The notes under the pieces were generated by a model. It was not told where the DNA came from. It worked only from the letters and a program-made list of their open reading frames with translations, and did no database searches. A stretch of 64,000 nt of DNA from Haplomitrium mnioides (lineage: Eukaryota > Marchantiophyta > Haplomitriopsida > Calobryales). The stretch lies in the NCBI GenBank assembly GCA_049999725.1, contig JBNGIS010033853.1, positions 204,192 to 268,191 on the forward strand, read 5' to 3'. Every line of letters starts with the position of its first letter. Positions within the stretch are counted from its first letter, which is position 1. Made by a program: the position numbers and the translations under genes. Shown one piece after another: positions 58,780 through 64,000 of the stretch.

Positions 58780-59530
58780 AAACTCTGCTATCATTACTTC
58801 TCTTGTTATTTCCATAAACTCTTCTATCAATAGGTCTATTGGTTTTTTTATATACTCTTCTATCAATTCGTCTCATGTCATTAAGTAATGCGTCTCCGGT
58901 CATTCTCACACTCTACTCTATCATTTCATCTCTTTTTATTTCTATCATTCTCACACTCTACTCTATCATTTCATTTCTTTTTATTTCTATAAACTCTTCT
59001 GACTCTTCAACCAATGTGTTTCATATCATTTAGCAATATATCTGGTGTCATTTCCATTAACTCTTTCATCATTACGTCTTTTAATATTTCCATAAACTCT
59101 TCTCTCAATACTTCTCACATTGTTTAACATTAAGTCTCGTGTAAGTCTCATGTCATTCCATAAACTCCTCTTTCATTATGACTCTTATCATTTCCATAAA
59201 CTCTTCTATTTTTATGTCTCATGTTATTTAGAAATAAGTTTAGTTTCATTTCCATATACTCTCTATCAATAAGTTTCATGTTGTTTATCAATGACTCTCG
59301 TGTGATTTTCATAAAATTTTCAATTAATACATCTCTTTTCATTTCCATAAACTCTTCAACTAATACATCTCGTGTTATTTATCAATAAGTATGTTGTCAT
59401 TTCTATAAGCTCTCTAATTATATTCTTTTAAAATACTCTTGTGTGATTTCCATAAGCTCTAGTTCAACAAATGTCACATTTTATTTTTCAATACATATGG
59501 TGTCATTTCTATAGTTTGTTGTATCAATAC
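58780..59530. repeat. Diverged AT-rich tandem repeat (about 55-65-base units)
   Basis: About a dozen decayed units built on catttccataaactcttctatcaatacgtctcatgt, including one nearly exact 50-base duplication at 58,911-58,990 (tctcacactctactctatcatttcat). No coding signal. Confidence 0.75.
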
Positions 59531-59699
59531 ATTTATGGTCATCTATGGTGGAGATATCAAATTGAGCAAGCTCAGCATGGATTTGTTGCTCCAATTGCTT
59601 CTTAACAAGTGCTCAAGTAAGCGGTGACTTTAAGATTTAGGGGTTTGAATGCTTCAAAGTAGACAAGAGATCGATTGGGAGAATTGAAGCAACTTGGTA

Positions 59700-60148
59700 C
59701 GATAAGGTGCTATGTCACGTAGTTTTGTAATATCACTATGCAAATTCCTAATATGAGTGAGGGATAAGCTTTATATTGCTTTGTTGGAAGATTGAAGGCT
59801 TGAACTAGAATGGAAATAACAATGAAAGAGCCCTCTCAACTAGAAGAAGCAATGCACATGGCTGAACGATATGACTCTCTACTAGCAACTACCAAAGCTA
59901 GACCATGTCCACAAAAACCTTTACCAAATAATCTCGTACCACCAAATGAGGTTTTACTCATAGAGATTGATGTGGCGCAAAGAGTGCCACTCTTTGATAT
60001 AGAGCGTGAGCATGTACGCCAAAGTAGAGGAAGTTTTTACTGTCAGCAACTTGGTCACATGATTTCAAATTGCCCATGTCAACTATGTGCTCTTAATCAA
60101 GCAACAATTGTTGAAGAAGAGAATCAGGGAAACAATAGACCTCAGTAA
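59700..60148 (+). pseudogene. gag C-terminal part of E
   Basis: IPNMSEG and LYCFVGRLKA (about 59,738-59,800) lead into KEPSQLEEAMHMAERYDSLL. A zinc knuckle follows (FYCQQLGHMISNC near 60,036), missing its first Cys. The last 112 codons (59,810-60,148) are open. Confidence 0.7.
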
Positions 60149-60229
60149 AAAAAATCAAATGGTTTACTATGAGTTTGATTAGTTCAAATGGAATTAAAAG
60201 CTAAACAAGAATTCGAAGCACCTTATTTC

Positions 60230-60425
60230 ATTTAGATGGTGTGGTTGATGGAGATTTTTGTAGAATATTGATAGATTGTGAAAGTTTTGAAAATTTCATG
60301 TGATTACGTTTTTCAAAGAAAATCAAAGCTAAAACTTTGTCTATCAAGGGAAGTTTTGTGACTATGGTTGATGACCTAAAACATGATTTTTTTTACTCAC
60401 GCAAGCCATTTCTTCTAAGTATTGG
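60230..60425 (+). pseudogene. Protease of E (degenerate)
   Basis: GVVDGDFCRILIDCESFENFM has Asp-Cys-Glu where Asp-Ser/Thr-Gly is expected. KTLSIKGSFVTMVDD follows. Inactive by inspection. Confidence 0.55.
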
Positions 60426-60689
60426 CAAATAGTATGAGCAATCTCTAGATTTCCCTATTGCACCCGTACAATACAATATTATTTTCAGCTTGTTTTGGCT
60501 TCAAGATTGATCCGATCAAGTTGATTAGGCAAAAAGAGAAAATAAAGTTGTTTTACAAAGAAAGCAATTTCTTTAATGGTGTTGAGTATCATTGGTGTAG
60601 AGGCCTAAATGAGTTTAACATAATGCTTTGATGGAGAAAGAGCTATATGTCTTTGTTGTATGGGTCCAGCCTATCGTGGACTGGAATAG

Positions 60690-61560
60690 AGGGAGGGAAA
60701 TGTGTAACAACCTTAGTCATTCATGATGTTTTGAAGGAGTTCTTAAATGTATTTCAAGATGATTTGTCAAAAGGGTTACCAAATAATCGTGGAATGCATT
60801 TTTTGATTGAGTTAATGCTAGTAAGCACTTATTATAATTGGCTTCTATACCAGTTATTGCCAAAGAGTTGGAAGAGCTTCACAAGACCTTGACGGATCTT
60901 CTTGAGAAGGATTTCATTCAACATAGTACTTCATCTTGGAGAGCACTTGTATTCGTTGTACCAAAGAAAGATGGTGGATTTCCTCTTTGTACACATTATT
61001 GGAGTTTGAACAATCAAATTGTAAAGAATACTTACTATTTTTTGGGTATTGATGATTTGTTTGATCAACTAAGTGGTGCCTAGTTCTCTTCCAAGCTCGA
61101 TCTTTGAGTGTTTACTGGCAAATTCTTATCAAGCCAAGTGATGTGCCGAAGAAAAATTTTTGCAGGAGATATGGACATTTTGAGTGAAAGGTCCTTACAT
61201 TTGGTCTCACCAAAGCTCTGACCATATTCATAGATCAAATGCATAAAATTTTCAATAGGTTTTGGGATAATTAAGTCTTAGTATTCTTGGATGGCATTCT
61301 TATTCTTAGCAAAGTTGAAGCGGAACATCATAATCATCTCAAAGTAGTATTGCAAAGATTGCGCAATTGGAAGTTTTATTGCAAGAGATCCAAATGCAAA
61401 TTTTGGAGGCAAGAGGTTTAGTCTGTAAAGTTCAAGATGTCCACAAGTGGTGTCAAGGTCGAATAAGAGAAAATGTAGGCTTAATTAGAGTGGCCAACAC
61501 CAAAAAAGAAAAGGACATTAGACTATTCAATAGACTCGCAAACTTTTATGAAATTTTCAT
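60690..61560 (+). pseudogene. Reverse transcriptase of E (degenerate)
   Basis: DVLKEFLNVFQDDLSKGLPN, then AKELEELHKTLTDLLEKDF, LCTHYWSLNNQIVKN and FDQLSGA (60,720-61,083). Broken frames follow, and the catalytic motif is seen as VFLDGILI near 61,285 (second Asp to Gly). Confidence 0.78.
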
Positions 61561-62275
61561 CCATTACTTTTTGCATATTGCTGCACCACTTATAGATCTG
61601 CTTGGCAAAGAGGTCAAGTTTCAATGGGCTACCAAAGAGCAAGCAACATTTCAACACATCAAGAATGAAGTCTCTTCTCATTCTACTCTATAGTCATATG
61701 ATCAAAAGACACGTTGTATAGTTGACTTTGATACTTCTAATTTTGCTATTGGAGCAACTTCGCAACAAGAGTTTGATGATGTACTTCATCTAACTACCTT
61801 TATATCACGTCAATTGAAAGTGGCAGAGAGAAATTATTTTCCAAGAGATCAAGAGAAATTTGCAATGGTTAATCCTACAAAAAGATGGAGACTCTATCTT
61901 TTTAGAAGACATGGACTTATGCGCACATATCACAAGCCAATGCTAGCAATCTATTTGGAAAATATGACAAGTTGCCATCACCGATGGGAAGATCAATTGC
62001 AACTTTTTCATATCAAGCTAGACAACAAGCTGAGAAGATTCCTCACCATTTATGTTGCATTGTCATGAAGCACAGATCATCAAATGAATACAATAGAGGC
62101 GGTTAACATCAGCATATTACACTTGGATGAGGCAACTAGTGGGCGTTATCGCGAGAAGCTATAAGAAGATGATGTTTTTAGTCTTGTTTGATCATGATTG
62201 GCCGTCAAAGATAGTGAGTATTAATTTTTTCCCATTCAAAATGGTACTTTGTATTGAGACTATGTTAGCCCTTCC
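61560..62275 (+). pseudogene. RNase H and integrase start of E (degenerate)
   Basis: FLHIAAPLIDLLGKEVKFQW opens the connection. RNase H is seen in DFDTSNFAIGATSQQE and the VAERNYFPRDQEKFAMV segment, with HRWEDQLQLFHIKLD near 61,980. NGTLYxDY at about 62,241 fits the stretch before the integrase zinc-binding part. Cut at about 62,275. Confidence 0.7.
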
Positions 62276-63460
62276 TGTCCGTCCATAGCACTCCAATAGG
62301 CAATTCTGGGGAAAAAAAGTGACACAGTATCATAGGGTTCTTTTATGAGATGGCCTCATGACTGTATTTACCACTCTATGGTTTATCGTATTCTATTTCT
62401 CTTAATTGTACATCCCCATACAAAAAAGCCTCCAAATGATCCTTTCTTGGCCTTATCTCCAAATCACGAGTAGTGAATGTCAATCTGTTCTCCTCTTTAT
62501 TCCAAAATTTCTTCTCCCATTCCTCGAGGGATTCGGAGATTTGGACAGAACTTGCTTCGAAATGTAACTACTATGAATACTCTCTAATCTAGGAACTTCA
62601 CAATTCTATTACTATTATCTGGAACTCAACAACTTCTTTTGATGGTGTCTTACAATTCTCCACATCTTCAAGCTTCAATATCACACCCTACTTCATGGCT
62701 ATCTTACTACCCTCTAATATCACCGTCAAGGTCTCTGTTCCGTGTTATTCTGCACCTTGCAAGTTCACTCACCCACGCCACATAGATAGATTCACCTACA
62801 TCATCGAGAGGGCTTGAATTTCTTACTCTCTAGATAGGGAGATGGCGCTCTCCGCCACACGTACCCCACACTCCACCATTATTTCCCTTCTTGTCGTGCA
62901 CTCCCGTTCGAAGAGATGGAAGCCTCTTAGCTTGCTTGCTAGGGTCATGGAACTGATCTCGAAAAATTGAGTTGGCCCTACACCACCTTTGTGGTGTTAT
63001 ACTCCGCTACAACTAACTCTCTATGGATGGTAGAGAGAATTGTCTCATTGGGTGATGTTGTTCTCAATTGAAACCTCCACCTACTGGGCTTCTTCCAATA
63101 GAGTAATAGGATACCAATGTTAGGCATGTGGATGCAGGTTACTAAAGAAGTGACGCTCTTCGTGAGTATTCCTGTTGCCTGGGCAAATCCACCCCACACT
63201 AGAGCCTTCTGCTCTCATTGGGTCCACCTTGCTGGTCCAAGTCCCCTCCCTGAAGTACCGTTGCTTGCCTTTGCACTCAAACCTCAACCTCCTTGAGCTC
63301 CTAGTATTCTTCCCTGCTTTCACTCCTTGTAACTCGACGATCCCTTTTTTTGTGTTTCAAGTATGTTTATATATTCTCCTCTATAGGTGCTAGTTGCTTC
63401 GTGCTAGCGAGCAGTTGGACCCTCTACAGCGTTGATTTTGTTGCTCCTTTGATTTCTGGT
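62276..63460 (-). mobile_element. Probable diverged A-like LTR cutting element E
   Basis: Shares with the A-family LTR 46,652-49,304 the words ggttcttttatgagatgg near 62,335 and gagggcttgaatt near 62,810, in the same order and orientation. A start at TGTCCGTCC (62,276) would match TGTCACTCC. Neither the right end nor a TSD is visible. Confidence 0.4.
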
Positions 63461-64000
63461 TTTTCCCTTTTAGTCAGCGCCATGCAATTGTGGCACCAAG
63501 AAATTTGAATCTTGCATAGGTAGTGGAAGGTCTGTTAACTTCGTGTGCGCACATCTCCTTTGTTGTTGTCGCTACTAGCTTCATCACTTTGTCGTGCTCT
63601 CCTCTTTTTATGGCGTCAACTCTTAAGGTAGCATTATCTGTCCTTGGCTTCTTTTGAGTGGTGAGGGAGTCTCCCGATGGTTAGTTGACAGGACTATTTC
63701 TAGAAGAATGGATTAGTTGATCGAAAAGAATGATCGGACTGGTCCTGTGAAGGCATGAGATGGTTTGAGAGAATTTTAATGAGATTAGAGCTTTGTCATA
63801 GAATGGGATGCATTTTGATGAAGTATGGAGAAGACTTAGAAGTTATTAGGAGAAACTTAGATTTGATCGGTTTTCTTTAATATGTGTAGAATTGAGTACA
63901 GAGTAAATTGTATTCTTATTAGAAATGTTAAGAAGCTGATATTTTATACAGGGATATAATAGTGCTTAAGTAATTAGTACCAATTTACAGAAGTGAAAAA
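63461..64000. other. Unassigned DNA at the window end
   Basis: No gene, repeat array or LTR end recognised. It may still belong to the LTR to its left. Confidence 0.4.

Larger units (their letters stand above)
59570..62275 (+). mobile_element. Element E: third D-like Ty3/gypsy remnant
   Basis: Forward internal region without LTRs: gag end, protease, RT, RNase H and the first codons of integrase. RT phrases (LLEKDFIQHSTSSWRALVFV, VPKKDGGF) closely resemble D's. It is cut at about 62,275 by LTR-like DNA. The left LTR is not seen; a minisatellite lies there. Confidence 0.75.

Overview
The window looks like nuclear DNA of a plant (streptophyte) with a large, transposon-rich genome. Nearly all protein-like signal is decayed Ty3/gypsy LTR-retrotransposon sequence full of stops and frameshifts. 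The only clearly gene-like locus is one kelch-repeat gene with spliceosomal introns. No rRNA, tRNA, CRISPR or bacterial operon structure was seen. I cannot name the species. Primer-binding sites matching plant tRNA-Asp and initiator tRNA-Met, a chromodomain integrase and a DUF7869-like relic fit a land plant or charophyte.

Layout 1-34 kb is a nest of retrotransposons. The oldest layer is element B (forward; 8,721-21,951 in this window). Element A1 sits in B's 5' LTR, and a C-family LTR (1-2,361) interrupts A1's 5' LTR. A 3.36-kb A-family solo LTR (12,928-16,287) sits inside B's protease and is flanked by a perfect CTTAT target-site duplication (TSD). Next comes A2, an 11.5-kb A-family element on the minus strand (22,393-33,904) with both LTRs, a primer-binding site, a polypurine tract, gag, protease, RT, RNase H and a gutted integrase, flanked by AGCCT/AGCAT. 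The A-family LTR is unusual: it carries three ordered tandem arrays (78-bp, 123-bp and 25-bp units) upstream of a unique 1.3-kb part.

34-49 kb: a minus-strand DUF7869-like relic abuts A2. A forward pseudogene with a possible ParB-like segment and a DNA-methyltransferase-like motif (about 37.5-43 kb) is split by a short chromovirus, D (37,783-40,604). A second C-family LTR and a second A-family solo LTR (46,652-49,304, TSD GATTT) follow.

49-64 kb: a second chromovirus-like remnant (D2) is followed by AT-rich DNA. Then comes the kelch gene (minus strand, CDS 56,582 to 54,349, seven coding exons, predicted 501 aa) with a diverged duplicate of two of its exons just downstream. Several minisatellites, a third D-like pol remnant (E) and a probable A-like LTR close the window.

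The retroelement parts do not function together: none has an intact pol. The kelch gene is the one locus I would expect to be expressed. Boundaries backed by terminal TG/CA, TSDs or splice sites are good to the base; boundaries inside decayed elements are approximate.
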